Assembly: GCA_023935145.1 (NCBI GenBank)
Contig: CM043697.1
Location: 58,961,501 to 59,025,500, forward strand
DNA length: 64,000 nt
Source of the DNA: Bretschneidera sinensis
Lineage: Eukaryota > Streptophyta > Magnoliopsida > Brassicales > Akaniaceae
Direction: 5' to 3'
Each line of letters opens with the position of its first letter. Positions within the stretch are counted from its first letter, which is position 1. Positions 34,201 through 45,335 of this stretch are shown here, one piece after another. Position numbers and translations under genes: made by a program. The notes beneath the pieces are model-generated. The model did no database searches. It had not been told where the DNA came from and saw only the letters and a list, made by a program, of their open reading frames with translations.

Positions 34201-35320
34201 AAACACACAAGTACCCCAAATTCCTGTTACACAAAGATCACACCATCACAAAGAAGGACAACACAATTTAATTGATAGATTGATACGAAATCAGAGGTTT
34301 ATCAAATAACTTCATCCAACACAACTGAATTAATAGATCGACATGAAATCAGAGGTTTAACAAACCACTCCATCTAACCAGCAAGACTCTTAGCCCCTTT
34401 GTGGCCGTTGGAGTATCCACATGGAACAATTGTTACCAAAAATAAAAATAACAATTGAACAATTGAGTATTCCAATACCAGTCAGCTTTATCTATCTATA
34501 TCTCCATATATGCATTTTTAAGTCCATACACACATCTATGTAAATTATTATCATACTGAAGCTAACATGTATATCAGGACAAAGTAACAACTTGTGCATC
34601 AGGACAAACTAACAACATGGCAATTAAAATTTCTAAAAATTAAAAAGAATTCCTAGCCAACCAGTCAATCAAGAAAACAAAAGACAAAATCGCAAGGGCA
34701 TAAAATCAACTAGAATTCATTTCGAAATGAATTCTACACTTCTATTGTTAAACCAAACATGAAGTGAGTTCATTTACGACTAATTAGCAAACCAATCACA
34801 GTAACATATGGAATTCAATTATAAAAACAATTGAATTCATTTAAACCAAAGAGACTGTTAGTATCAAACAAGGAACAAATAATGAAATAGTGAAGCAAAA
34901 ACAGGAATATAACGAAAGGAATAAAGATGGCACACACAGAGATACATAAATACATAAATCTGCTTATCTGAAATTGAAAAAAAAAAAAATCAAGATTCAA
35001 GTGCAATGAACAAAAGGATATTAACGATTCTCACCAGAAGCACCGTTACTGGCGTGAGCATGATCAACTGAATCCGACGGCTCTGATTTCTCGGCAACGC
35101 ACTTGAGCACACTGGAGAACCATCCGGTGCCCTTGATGTGATGAAACGAATCACTAGGAGTGTTGTTTTTACTGGAGAAATTGAGGGGACGCACAAAGGA
35201 AGAACTCCTCCCCAAAACGCAGTGATTGTTGTTTGAATTATTTGATATAAACGGCTTTGATTTGTTATTGTTGTTGAAAAGCTTAAGAGAAGGAGAGAGA
35301 TCGAGGGCTTTACAGGACAT
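31286..35320 (-). CDS. PUR2: phosphoribosylamine--glycine ligase (GAR synthetase), plastid-targeted, four coding exons
   Basis: It joins 5-phosphoribosylamine to glycine using ATP, the second step of de novo purine synthesis, in plastids (and perhaps mitochondria). Exons on the minus strand are 35,320-35,035, 34,008-33,635, 33,126-32,596 and 31,702-31,286; all introns are GT...AG and phases join to 535 codons plus stop, close to the roughly 530 residues of plant homologues. I chose ATG at 35,320 ([11 protein letters not shown]). The first 95 residues are rich in Ser/Asn/Lys, as in transit peptides. Then come the N-domain [13 protein letters not shown], the ATP-grasp parts [53 protein letters not shown] and [12 protein letters not shown], and the C-domain ([20 protein letters not shown]). 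No stop or missing motif is seen, so it is probably functional. The name follows plant PUR2 / bacterial purD. Confidence 0.95.
32088..32193 (-). mobile_element. tRNA-derived SINE in GARS intron 3
   Basis: The minus strand has an RNA polymerase III A box, TGGCTCAATGG (32,166-32,176), and a B box, GGTTCGAGTGG (32,118-32,128), about 40 bp apart, followed by a GTGTGTGAGTGTG stretch and a short A-rich tail (TAAAAAAAG) at 32,088-32,098. The flanks TTCTGTATTT (32,078-32,087) and TTCTGCATTT (32,194-32,203) form a target duplication with one mismatch. It lies in the sense direction of the host gene, away from both splice sites. Confidence 0.75.
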
Positions 35321-35735
35321 ACTTTCTGCTCCCAAAATGCCCCTGGAGATTTTTAGGATAACAGTTTTGTTTAGAATTTGAAGAAAAAGAAGGAGACAAA
35401 TAGTGAGAAGAGGACAAGGCTTTTGAGAGTAGGGTTTAAACTAAAACCTTAGCAACAAGGTTAATTAAATTAGATATTTAACGACAATCTGCCCTCTTTT
35501 TTTAGAATTACAATCTGCCATCTCATTTCCATGCTAAACTTACTTTTTGAGAAACCTTTTATAGAGAAATTAATCTTCTAAAAATTAATTTGATCAAAAT
35601 ACTCTTCAACATAAACAAATTTCCTAGATAAATTTGAAAGGAAAAGAAAAGAAAAAAGGAACCATTTCACATACAATTAATTTGATCACTTGTAACAAAT
35701 ATAGCACAGACACAGAAGGAAGGAGAGCTTCTTAC

Positions 35736-35813
35736 CTGTTCGGGGCTTGGGGCTTGTAGAGGAGAGAGATTGGGGGAGGCTGTGGCGCTGTACAGAGGTG
35801 ATGCTGACCATTG
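35736..35813 (-). promoter_or_regulatory. candidate untranslated first exon upstream of GARS
   Basis: GC-richer sequence than its surroundings ends at 35,736 in a strong splice donor, CAG|GTAAGAAG on the minus strand. An ATG at 35,811-35,813 opens a 26-codon frame beginning MVSITSVQRHSLPQS that reaches the donor exactly. Possible acceptors ending in CAG occur at about 35,325-35,345, just before the GARS ATG, but they do not join this frame to the GARS frame. It could be a 5' UTR exon with a short upstream ORF, or a chance or decayed exon. Confidence 0.35.
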
Positions 35814-35829
35814 TACATTTTTTTTTAGT

Positions 35830-38610
35830 ATCAACGATAAAGAAACCTTTTTAATTTTGTAATTTTTTTTATTATTTCATATTTTTTACAATTCTCCGTC
35901 AAAACCATCTTCATCTTTCTTGTCATCAAAAATCATTATTCATCAAATTCCAAGTTAGCATCCCTCTTTTCTTTTTCTTTTTTTTAAAGGATTGTAGCAT
36001 CAAACAAGGAAGATAATCCACACCATTATATCTGTATGTTTTTTATTTTTTGAAACGATTTAATTTTTTTATATATATTTTGTCTATTTAAAATTATGAG
36101 GAAGTGATCTTTAAAGATTTGTAGACTCTTTAGTATTATGATATTTTAAAAAATATATAGTTCATTAATAAAAATTAATTATTTAATTAAATAAATAATA
36201 AAACAGAATTATAAGAAAAAATATTCTACAAATATATAAATAAAAAATTCTTCGTACTATATTATTTTTACATGCAATTTTCTTGTGGATGTAACAGCAC
36301 CAACTTAACTTTTTCTCAGATCATCTCTTCAATATTAGCCATTGTTTTTTATTATACAAATTTTATTTATTGCGGAAGAGGACAAAATTTGAATTAACAA
36401 ATTTAAAAGATGAAAAATAAACAGTTAAATATGTATTTTTGTTTTTAAAGTTCCTCTGTTTTAATATTTTGATCAGGTTTCAAATTATTCGTTGTCGAGA
36501 TTAGAATTTCATTTCATTAACAGTCGAATCTTTGTTGTCTCTCTGACACTATACAATGATCTAAACTAGCTGTGAACCTACGTAAATGTACGAGAACTTT
36601 TTGTTCATAAAAATAAATATAAAAATAAGTAATAAATAATTTATTTTATCATTTTGATAAGTAATACATAATTTATTTTATCATTATAAATAAAAATTCT
36701 TAATACATAACTAAATAATTGATTTATTTTTGTTGGGAATATTATTGCAATGGTTAATATTGTTAAAAGATTATAAAGAAAACTAAAATCAATTACATTG
36801 AAAATTGTATAAAGAACAAAGTTTTTAATATATAAAATCTAGAATTGAAGACAACGAAGAATATAACAATGATGTAGCGACAATTCAAATAAGCTTCAAT
36901 ATTTAATACACGAATATTTTTCTCTATTGGGACTTTTGTTTATATATTTAAATAGATATTTAATTGTTCTAGATTTGTTGCACTATTGAACCATCATAAC
37001 TCTATTGTAAAGAACATAAAATCTATCATCGAGTAAGCTTCCCTTTTCAACAAATCTAATGCATTTTTTATTAATCTTTGTTACATTTTCCCTGTAAACC
37101 AATTCATGAGAGTTAAGGATTGATTATACAATTTAAAACATCATATTTAAAATAGATTAATATTACCTCACAATTTTGTTATTTGTATGAATAATCTCCA
37201 AGAATTTGCAATTGACAATTCTTTTTAATATAAGTTTTTCTCTACAATAATGGAAACAATTAAAGTATGTATATTATATAGATATCAAAATCAACACAAA
37301 CTTGAAAAAAATATAAGCATGACTATCAAAAATTAGAAGACAATAACCATAATAACATTTCTTCTAGCAAGTTGCTATGTAGATAAATAAAAACATGAAA
37401 ACAATGAAAGAAAAAGTCAAAACTTAAGTGAAACTAAAGACAAATTGACTATCGAGATAATAATATTTCATTTTAGATAATTGTCACTGTAAAAAAAAGA
37501 CTTATTATTTGCATGTAACATGAAATAGGGCTGAATTTCCGTTAGATAAGAATAAAGTTAAATTTAAATTGATCTAAGTATTGATTGCATAATGAGATAA
37601 GAATAACAATTGTGTGTATAGAAAGGAATATGCATGCATAGAAACAAAGATAAAATTATATATTTTTTTATTACTTGGATCATATAAGATAGATGCATAT
37701 TTTTTTAATTAAGAAAATTGAATGAAAAAGTACTTTTGGTTTGAAAATTGAAACTTTGGATTTATTTGGAGTAAAATTTACAATTGTCTATTATTTCTTG
37801 AACAAGAAAATTGTTTTCGTAGAGTTTTTTTTATATTTTTTATAAGTTATTGGGCTCAACATGATAATTTATATCTAACCTACCCAATGATAGTATGACT
37901 ATTATTGAAAAGTTAAATAATTTTGTTAGTTAAAGATGAATATGTATATATTTTGAATTTGAATACAAATATTTTTATTGCTTTTTAAAAAAAGCAATTT
38001 GATAAGTAAATAGTGTGTCAATGTTAGTATCCACGTCATTACTTATGTGACACTCTTGATGTATTAAATAGTTGATAGAAATTTAAATAAAAAAGTTGAA
38101 TTTGAAAATAAGTCACAATAATCTTTCTCTCTTTTCAATGATATTTGCTTTGTAGTAATGGAAACAATGCAAGTATATTAGGTATAAAAATTAACACAAA
38201 CTTAAAAAAATAAAATTGTAAATGTGACTATAAAAATATAAAAGACAATAATTAATAAACCTTTCTTTTAGCAAATTGTTATGCAAAGAAATGAATACAT
38301 TAAAACAATGAGAAAAAGGCCAAACTTAAATAAATGGAACTAAAAACTGATTAATTAATGACATAAAACTAATTTGTAATAGATAATTATCAATGTAACA
38401 AACTTATTATCTGTAGATAAGATGAGATGAAGGTTAATTTCTTTTAGATAAGAATAGTCTAAATTTAAATGGATTAAATTTTGATTTATTATAGCATAGA
38501 GAGGAAGAGAAAGCATATTAGTCATTTGCTTTATCATAAATTTACTATTTAAAATTTAAATTTCAAATAATATGTTTTATCTTAGCCAAATTCTTATGTA
38601 TCCAAACTAA
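35830..38610. other. AT-rich upstream region of GARS, no gene; about 350-bp direct repeat
   Basis: No supported gene. Two diverged copies of an AT-rich segment lie at about 37,245-37,600 and 38,155-38,490 (TAATGGAAACAAT, ATCAACACAAACTT, TTTAGATAAGAATA in the same order). A similar family appears at 46,300-47,440, sharing ACAAATAT...GAATTTGAA and TGTCATTRCTTATGTG-type words. It is a dispersed repeat of unknown class. Confidence 0.5.
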
Positions 38611-38615
38611 TCATT

Positions 38616-39500
38616 TGTAACAACCCATCTCGAGTGGGCCCTACTCGGAATGACTCTATTACCTTTTAGTACTGAGCACCTTAACTCAAAATGCAACCAT
38701 ATAATACTCATCAAGAATACAAACATCCTATCAATCTTCACAAATTTAAAATATCACATTTTTACATATCCAAACAATCTTTACAATACAAGAGAGTCAA
38801 AGATTTTACAATTTTCAAAAGACGCAAATGAAAGAAAACTCCCCCACTTAAGTAAGCTTTTTACACTTTCTTTTACAACGAATAAACAAAGACCAAGGGC
38901 TTAGACTCTTAAAAAAATACCCAAAATACAAGGATGCCGTAGACGATAACCTTATTTAGGACTTCCTTCAACTTTAACTATAAAACTCCCAGTATTACCT
39001 AAAATGTTAGAAAATAATCGTTTTAAAAGTTTTGTTATTTTTTTTTCAAACCTTAATATTTATTTCTTTCTAAGTACAAAAAATAATATATGACTTATAA
39101 GTGTAAACTTTTCAGCTTACTTTTCTCATTTCTTATTACTAACTAAGTTGTCATTATGAGTATTCCTTATTTCTTCAGTATATCAGAAAGTACGTAGTTC
39201 TTATAACTTATATATTATATGATCAACCTTTTGAGAGTAAATGAAAAATCTCAGACATTTTCATACTACAACAATCAACATTTCATACCCTTTACTTAAC
39301 CAGATACATTCAACACCTTTCATTGGGCGAATCACATCATATGCCCTTCACGGGCTAATTACAACAAGTTTACTTTAATGGACTAATCACAACACATGCT
39401 CCTCATGAGCCAAAAATCACTTGTACCTCTCATGGACCAATCGAAGTTATCAGTTATATACCTATCATTCATTATGCAATGTAATGCAATGCACCTTCAC
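38616..39500 (-). repeat. chromovirus-type LTR fragment
   Basis: The plus strand at 38,616 reads GTAACAACCCATCTCGAGTG; its complement matches the terminal ...GGGTTGTTAC of Del/Tekay-like LTRs, and the end of the LTR at 59,310-59,356 has a related reading. Further inside are imperfect repeats of about 33 bp with GGGCTAATTACAAC and GGACTAATCACAAC (39,320-39,450). The U3 end is unclear. No PBS is seen on the outer side. Confidence 0.5.
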
Positions 39501-39574
39501 TTCTTTCATCACTTCAAAGTTCTTGCCTCTCATTGAGCTTCTCATTTTTCCATAAGGGATCTTGCAGATGAGGC

Positions 39575-40407
39575 TGCTAGAAGCTCTTTTTCTCTTACTC
39601 AAACACAATCTAAATATATCATGTCCATTCTTTCAAAATTGATGATGACAGATTGCAAACCTTGCTCAATTCCTATTGTTGTGGTTCTAAGCTTTCCACT
39701 TATGATGGCAAGCCATTGGGTGATCAAACTTTGTATCGGCAAATTGTAGGTGCTTTACAATATCTCACTTTCACATGGCCTAATATAAAATATATAGTGC
39801 AGCAAGTGTGTCAATTTATGCATGGACCTCGTGATTCTCCTCTTTGAGCTGTAAAGCAAATATTGAGGTTCTTGAAAGGAACTATCTACAATGGCTTATG
39901 ATTTCTTTTCAAACCATCTTCCTCCTTAACTTGCTTCATTAATGTTGATTGGGCTGGCTGTCCCGATGAGCAGGATGATCAACTATGAGTCATTGAATTT
40001 TCTCAGGAGTTAACCTCATTTCTCGGTCAGAAAGAAGCAAGCTTTATTAGCACAATCAAGCGCGGAAGCGGAATATAAATCCTTATTTGTTGCTACTTCT
40101 GATCTACTCTGGGTTTCATATGTTTTATGTAACACTGGATACTCCATTTCATCACATGTTATTTTGTTCTCAGACATAATGGGAGCCACTCAACTTGCAA
40201 CAAATCCAATTTTTTTATGCAAGAACAAAGTATATCGAAACTTGGTGTCATTTTGTTTTTGAATTGGTTTGTTATAGATTTTTTGAGTTGAATTTGTTCG
40301 CTCTTCATGTCATTTAGCTGATCCTTTTGCTAAGGATTTCTCTTCCATGTTGTTACATAGTTTTTGAGTCAAGCTGCAGTTGTCCACCCTATCAGCTTGC
40401 GGGGGGA
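39575..40407 (+). pseudogene. old Ty1/copia relic: RT tail and RNase H
   Basis: The plus strand reads QSKYIMSILSKL-type sequence, then LGDQTLYRQIVGALQYLTFT and QFMHGPRDSPL (39,710-39,845), the conserved end of copia RT. A decayed RNase H follows with SSAEAEYKSL-like words near 40,055, a DIMGATQLATNP segment and ARTKYIE...CHFV near 40,220. Many stops and shifts are present. A purine run TTGCGGGGGGA at 40,397-40,407 is its PPT. The upstream pol and gag are missing. Confidence 0.75.
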
Positions 40408-40489
40408 TGTTAAGTGTAATTAGGCACTATGTGAATGTTAGATGTGTATGCTGTATATAAGGATGTAACTTATAAACAAACAATATGTA
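40408..40489 (+). repeat. start of the old copia 3' LTR, cut by the younger copia insertion
   Basis: TGTTAAGTGTAATTAGGCAC follows the old element's PPT, the expected position and terminus of its 3' LTR. The LTR is interrupted at 40,489 by the younger copia element; the remainder should resume after 45,335 (ATGTAGTTCACCC...). Its far end could not be recognised. Confidence 0.65.
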
Positions 40490-40656
40490 TGTTAATGTAT
40501 TATATGGCCTTAGTTAGTTTAGTCCCACATTGGTTTTGTATAGTTTTGCCTCTCCTATTGGCTTGTATAAATAGGATAGCTCTCTTGTAAGTAAATCACA
40601 CCATTCAATACAATTCTCCTCTTTGTATTGTCTCACTTCCTCTCTTAAATTCAACA
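40490..40656 (+). repeat. 5' LTR of the copia element
   Basis: 167 bp, TGTTAATG...TTCAACA. It contains TATAAATAGGATAG at 40,566-40,579, a likely TATA box, and TTGTATTGTCTCACTTCC near the R/U5 part. Confidence 0.93.
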
Positions 40657-40668
40657 TGGTATCAGAGC
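40657..40668 (+). other. primer binding site, initiator tRNA-Met type
   Basis: TGGTATCAGAGC directly abuts the LTR and is the standard plant copia PBS complementary to the 3' end of initiator tRNA-Met. Confidence 0.95.
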
Positions 40669-40925
40669 TATAATGGTTCTCGGTATATTAAGAGTTGAGT
40701 ATGCTCTGTGATTGCCACTTTTAGTATATCATTTTCATACTTGTCAGGTCATCACTATAGTTGGAATCTCATTCTCTATCGACATCATCTCCGCCGCTGC
40801 TCCTGTTTCAGACACGCTGCTGCTATGTCATTCCACGTCAGCACCACATCACCCGTTGACCTCCACATCATCAGTTGATCGCCACATCACTGGTTTCTTG
40901 GAGGTTCACCTTCCTCTTTGCGCCT

Positions 40926-41980
40926 ATGGCTGAATCAGACTTAACCCGGGTTATTACTACTGTTCTGGATGAATCTAATTATGTTGTGTGGGCTCAAGTA
41001 ATGTCTGGTTTTCTCTGTGGACGAAAATTGTGGCGTTACGTGACTGGAGATATCATTGAACCCAAGAAGAAGGACGACGAAGATACTGACAAATATGTTA
41101 ACTGTCTAGAGGACTGGGATAGTAAAAATCATCAAATTCTCACATGGTTTCGTGCCACTATTATCCTAGAAATCAAACTTCAATTTGATACACTCCATAC
41201 AGCTAAAGAAGCTTAGGATCTTCTCCAACACCGCTACACCAGGGCAGACATTTCAAATTGGTATCGTCTTCTTTCCACCCTTCATAACATACGCCAAGAA
41301 CCTGGATAAACTGTCAACAGTTTTTTATCTCAGATAATTGTCATGTGGAACTAGTTAGCTCTCACTGAGCCAACTTGGGAATGCACAAAAGACACTGATG
41401 TTCATAGAAAGTACTGAACTGAGACACGCATTATGCAATTCTTGATGGGCTTGGGAGAGGAATTTGAATCGATACAAGCTTCAATCCTACACCGGGGCAC
41501 GATACCTTCCCTAAACGACGTCTTTTCTGATCTATTTAGTGAGGAAACACGTCTTGCCACATTATAAATATCTCATACAGATGTTACTTTTGCAGCACCC
41601 GTTGCTCTTGCCACACCAGCTGCCAAGGCAAACCCATACCAAAAGCCCTTATATTGCATGTATTGTCATTCACAAGGGCATGAATTGGTCAAATGTCATT
41701 CTCACCTGTGTAAAGTCTATAGAGAACCAGGTCACTATCTTGCAGACTGCCCTAAACTTCCATCTGAAAATCAGTCAAACGGGAACCAATATCACTCTCG
41801 AGGCTCATACAATCAGTTCTATTCCAAGCCAAAGAATATTGCTGTTGTAGCCACTGATGCTACACCAACTTCATCTAGCTCTCCTGATTGGAGTGGTTTC
41901 TACACCGTTCTTACCAAGGCTCTAAATAAAACTAGTAACAATATAGCCATGTCAGCTACACCAGGTACATCCCGATAGTA
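40926..41980 (+). pseudogene. copia gag relic
   Basis: ATG at 40,926 opens MAESDLTRVITTVLDESNYV, then WAQVMSGFLCGRKLWRYVTG, the usual copia gag N-terminus. In the same frame come stops near 41,214, 41,308, 41,352, 41,417 and 41,565, several explained by C-to-T or G-to-A change in Gln or Trp codons. The zinc-binding region has CMYCHSQGHELVKCHSHLC and a second CKVYREPGHYLADC (41,655-41,755). The latter is of C-x-Y-x4-GH form, so the first Cys pair is altered. Confidence 0.88.
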
Positions 41981-43460
41981 TTTTGATTCTGCCTATTACA
42001 ATCACATTACTTCTAATGCCTCTATATTTTCCTTTAAAACCTATGATGAGCATGCATTTACTATTCACACTGCCAATGGATCAAATATGTTGGTCAGCCA
42101 CACTGAACATGTTGTTAGTTCTCCTTTGTCTCTCTCTGACACATATTTGGTTCCTAGTCTTACGCTTAACCTTATATCTGTTGGACAACTATGTGATCTT
42201 GGACTTGATTTGCATTTTTCTTCTACTGGTTGTCGAGTGTAGGACCCTCAGACAGGAAAACTTCTTGAAACCGACCGTAAAGTTGGACATCTCTTTGAGC
42301 TCACTCACCTCCAAGTCCTATCCTCACCATCACCAAATCAATCAGCCGCATCCATCCCAACACTCTCACCCGTGGAATTGTGGCACTCTCGGTTATGTCA
42401 CACTTCATCCAACCTTCTACGTTCTCTTATTTCTAGTGGTCAGTTAGGTTCATTTCAGAATGAGTTTTTTCATTGTATTCATTGTCAACTTGCAAAATAA
42501 TCAGCTTTGCCTTTTAATGAGAGTCAGTCTGTTTCCCTTACACCTTTTGATTTAGTACATTTTGATGTTTGGGGGTCTTCTCCTCATACATCAATGGGTG
42601 GTGCTTTCTATTTTGTTATATTTGTGGATGACTATTCTCGTTGTACTTGGTTGTTTCTTATGAAAAGTAGATCTGAACTCTTTCAAATATATTCTGATTT
42701 TTCTTCTATGGTTCAAACTCAATTCTCTCGGAATATCAAAATTTTTCATTCAAATAATACAATGGAATATAAAGACCGTGCTTTTCTAAACCTACTTCAC
42801 AAAAATGGCACGCTCCCCCACCGCTCGTGCCTTGAAACCTCCCAACAAAATGGACGAGCCGAACTCAAACATCGACATATTCTTGACACCGTTCGTGCTC
42901 TACTCATTTCGTCACCATGTCTTGAAGTTTCTGGGGTGATACTGCCTTAATCGTAGTGTACACAATTAATCGTGTCCCTTCCGCTACAATCTAGAATCAG
43001 TCTCCATTCGAGCGCCTTTTTGGTAAACCTCCTGATTACTCTGACCTCAGAATCTTTGGTTGCGCTTGTTTTGTTCTTCTCAAACCACATGAACATAACA
43101 AATTGCAACCAAGGCTCATTTGTGTTGTTTCATTGGATATAGTATTGAATATAAGGGGTATCGGTGCTGAGATCCTATTTTTAAAACTCTTCGTATCTCT
43201 CGTCATGTCATTTTTTTGGAACATCAAATGTTCTCTTCCTTACGGTCATTTGACATGTCAACCATCACTAACTTTAGATTCTTTACTGGTCCATATATTG
43301 AGTTATTTCATGAGAATCCAGTTTCAGGTACTGTTGAGTCCACCTCAGAATCACAAGTTGATATCACCCCTTCTGTTCTGGAACCACCAGCTGATCCTAC
43401 CTCTCCAGACCCAGCTCTAGTTCCAGAACCATCAGCTGACCTCACCTCTCCGACCTAATC
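41981..43460 (+). pseudogene. copia protease and integrase relic
   Basis: The protease motif reads YFDSAYYNHIT (41,979-42,011), with Ala where the active-site Gly should be, then LTLNLISVGQLCDLG. Integrase begins with the zinc-binding LWHSRLCHTSSNL and HCIHCQLAK (42,376-42,498). Its first catalytic residue is present in VHFDVWG, the second site reads FHSNNTMEY (Asn for Asp) and the third is kept in SQQNGRAELKHR. The frame changes near 42,930, with RLFGKPPDYSDLRIFGCACF downstream, and again near 43,110. Confidence 0.85.
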
Positions 43461-43464
43461 AGTT

Positions 43465-45150
43465 GTGCTCGAGGATATTCCTATGTCTGATGAGTTTGCA
43501 CCGACTCCCTCTGAGAGCCATCCTCAAGATCACCCCCGCAGATCTACCAAGGTAACTCATCCCCCTTCTCATCTTCTTAATTACCATTATGATTATCATT
43601 ATTTTTTCACTATACTTCATCTGCATAAGCCTCTATCCTATAAGGAGGCTAGTACCAATCTTCTTTGGCAGAAAGCAATGGATAAAGAACTTCAGGCCCT
43701 AGCTAAAACTCATACCTGGGATATTATTGATTTACCCCTTGGAAAAACTTCTATTGGGTGCAAATGGGTGTTTAAGATCAAGACGCTTTCTGATGGCTCT
43801 GTTGAACAATATAAAGCTCGACTTGTTGTCAAGGGATTTGCTAAGGAATATGGCATTGACTATGAAGAGACGTTTACTCCAGTGGCGAGGCTCACATCTA
43901 TCTGTACACTCCTTGCTATCGCCTCCATTTGAAGATGGACTTTGTTGCAAATGGATGTCAAAAATGCATTTTTCAATGGGGATCTTTTTGAGGAAGTCTA
44001 TATGCATACCCCTCCCGGCTTGGATGCCCCTCGAAATAAAGTTTGTCGCCTTCGCCGTGCCTGATATGGTTTGAAACAAGCTCCACATGCCTGGTTTGCC
44101 AAATTCAACACTACCATTCATTAGTTAAGGTTCACACCGAGTGCTCATGATTCGACTTTGTTTATCCACCATACTGCCAACGGTATTATCCATTTTTTAC
44201 TGTACGTGGATGATATGGTTATTACTGGAGATGATCTATATGGTATTTTTTAACTCAAAAAGTTTCTCAGTGGCTAATTCGAGATAAAAGATCTTGGTGT
44301 GCTCACCTATTTTCTTGGCCTCAAAGTCTCATCTAGTTCTGATGGATTTTTTCTCTCTCAGGCCAAATATGCCTCGGATCTTATTTCCAAGGCTGGGATC
44401 ACTGACTCACCCACTGCCACTACTTCTTTCGAGCCGAACGTCAGACTTACCCCACTCGATGGTTCACCTCTTCAGGATGCCACTCTATATCGCCAACTGG
44501 TTGGAAGTCTTATATATCTTACTGTCACTCACATTGCCCATGCCGTTCATCAGGTCAGTCGGTTCTTGTCCGCTCCTCGGACCACCCGTTACTCGGTTGT
44601 TTTTCGCGTTCTTCGATATGTCAAGGGTACTTTATTTCATGGGCTTCATTTCTCAGCTCAGTCTGTCCCCGTCTTACAAGCTTATTTTGATGCCGATTGG
44701 GCTGGAGACCCCACTGACAGACTTTCAACCACTAGTTACTGTTTCTTTTTGGGCAATTCTCTCATTTCCTAGCGCAGTAAGAAACAAACTTTGGTTGCTC
44801 GCTCCAGTACTGAAGCTGAATATCGTGCCATGGCTGATGCAACTCAAGAACTTCTCTGGCTTCAATGGCTACTCGCTGACATAGGTATCTCTTCTTCTGT
44901 TGCCACTATCCTACATCGTGACAACAAGAGTGCTATTCAGATTGCTCACAATGATGTCTTCTACGAGCGTACAAAATACATCAAGAATGATTGCCACTTC
45001 ATCCGTGATCACATTCTCCAGAATACGGTTCATCTACAATCCGTCAGTTCAACCGATCAGACAGCTGACATTTTCACTAAGGCTTATCCACCAGGACGCT
45101 TTCACTCTCTGGTTTCCAAACTCAAGTTCACCTCTTACTTACCACCTTGA
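43465..45150 (+). pseudogene. copia reverse transcriptase and RNase H relic
   Basis: RT reads DIIDLPLGKTSIGCKWVFKI, YKARLVVKGFAKEYGIDYEE, DVKNAFFNGDLFEEVYM and the catalytic LLYVDDMVITGDD near 44,200-44,235. It ends in YRQLVGSLIYLTVTHIAHAV. RNase H has YFDADWAGDP, RSSTEAEYRAMADATQELLW, LHRDNKSAI and KYIKNDCHFIRDH, ending at the stop at 45,148. In-frame stops occur near 43,930, 44,062, 44,122, 44,251, 44,272 and 44,770. Catalytic residues of both enzymes remain. Confidence 0.9.
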
Positions 45151-45163
45151 GTTTGAGGGGGGG
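45151..45163 (+). other. polypurine tract of the copia element
   Basis: GTTTGAGGGGGGG lies directly before the 3' LTR terminus TGTTAATG. Confidence 0.9.
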
Positions 45164-45330
45164 TGTTAATGTATTATATATGCTTAGTTAATTTAGTCCC
45201 ACATTTGTTTTGTATAGCTTTGCCTCTCCTATTGGCTTGTATAAATAGGATAGCTCCCTTGTAAGTAAATCACACCATTCAATACAATTCTCCTCTTTGT
45301 ATTGTCTCACTTCCTCTTTTAAATTAAACA
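45164..45330 (+). repeat. 3' LTR of the copia element
   Basis: 167 bp, same length as the 5' LTR with nine differences by eye, mostly transitions. It is followed at once by the ATGTA duplication. Confidence 0.93.
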
Positions 45331-45335
45331 ATGTA

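Larger units (their letters stand above)
40490..45330 (+). mobile_element. Ty1/copia element with 167-bp LTRs, inactive
   Basis: A 4,841-bp element is bounded by LTRs at 40,490-40,656 and 45,164-45,330, flanked by a perfect 5-bp duplication ATGTA (40,485-40,489 and 45,331-45,335). PBS and PPT are adjacent to the LTRs. One long plus-strand polyprotein (gag, protease, integrase, RT, RNase H in copia order) can be followed with about a dozen stops and two clear frame changes near 42,930 and 43,110. By eye the LTRs differ at nine positions. The short LTRs and wording suggest the Ale/Retrofit branch, but this is not proven. Confidence 0.95.

Noticed and set aside
35318..35335. GARS start five codons upstream
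   Set aside because: The codon at 35,335-35,333 is TTG; the first ATG in frame is at 35,320.
38650..38904. 84-codon plus-strand frame as a gene upstream of the copia elements
   Set aside because: It lies inside a chromovirus LTR-like fragment and is antisense to it; low-complexity composition.
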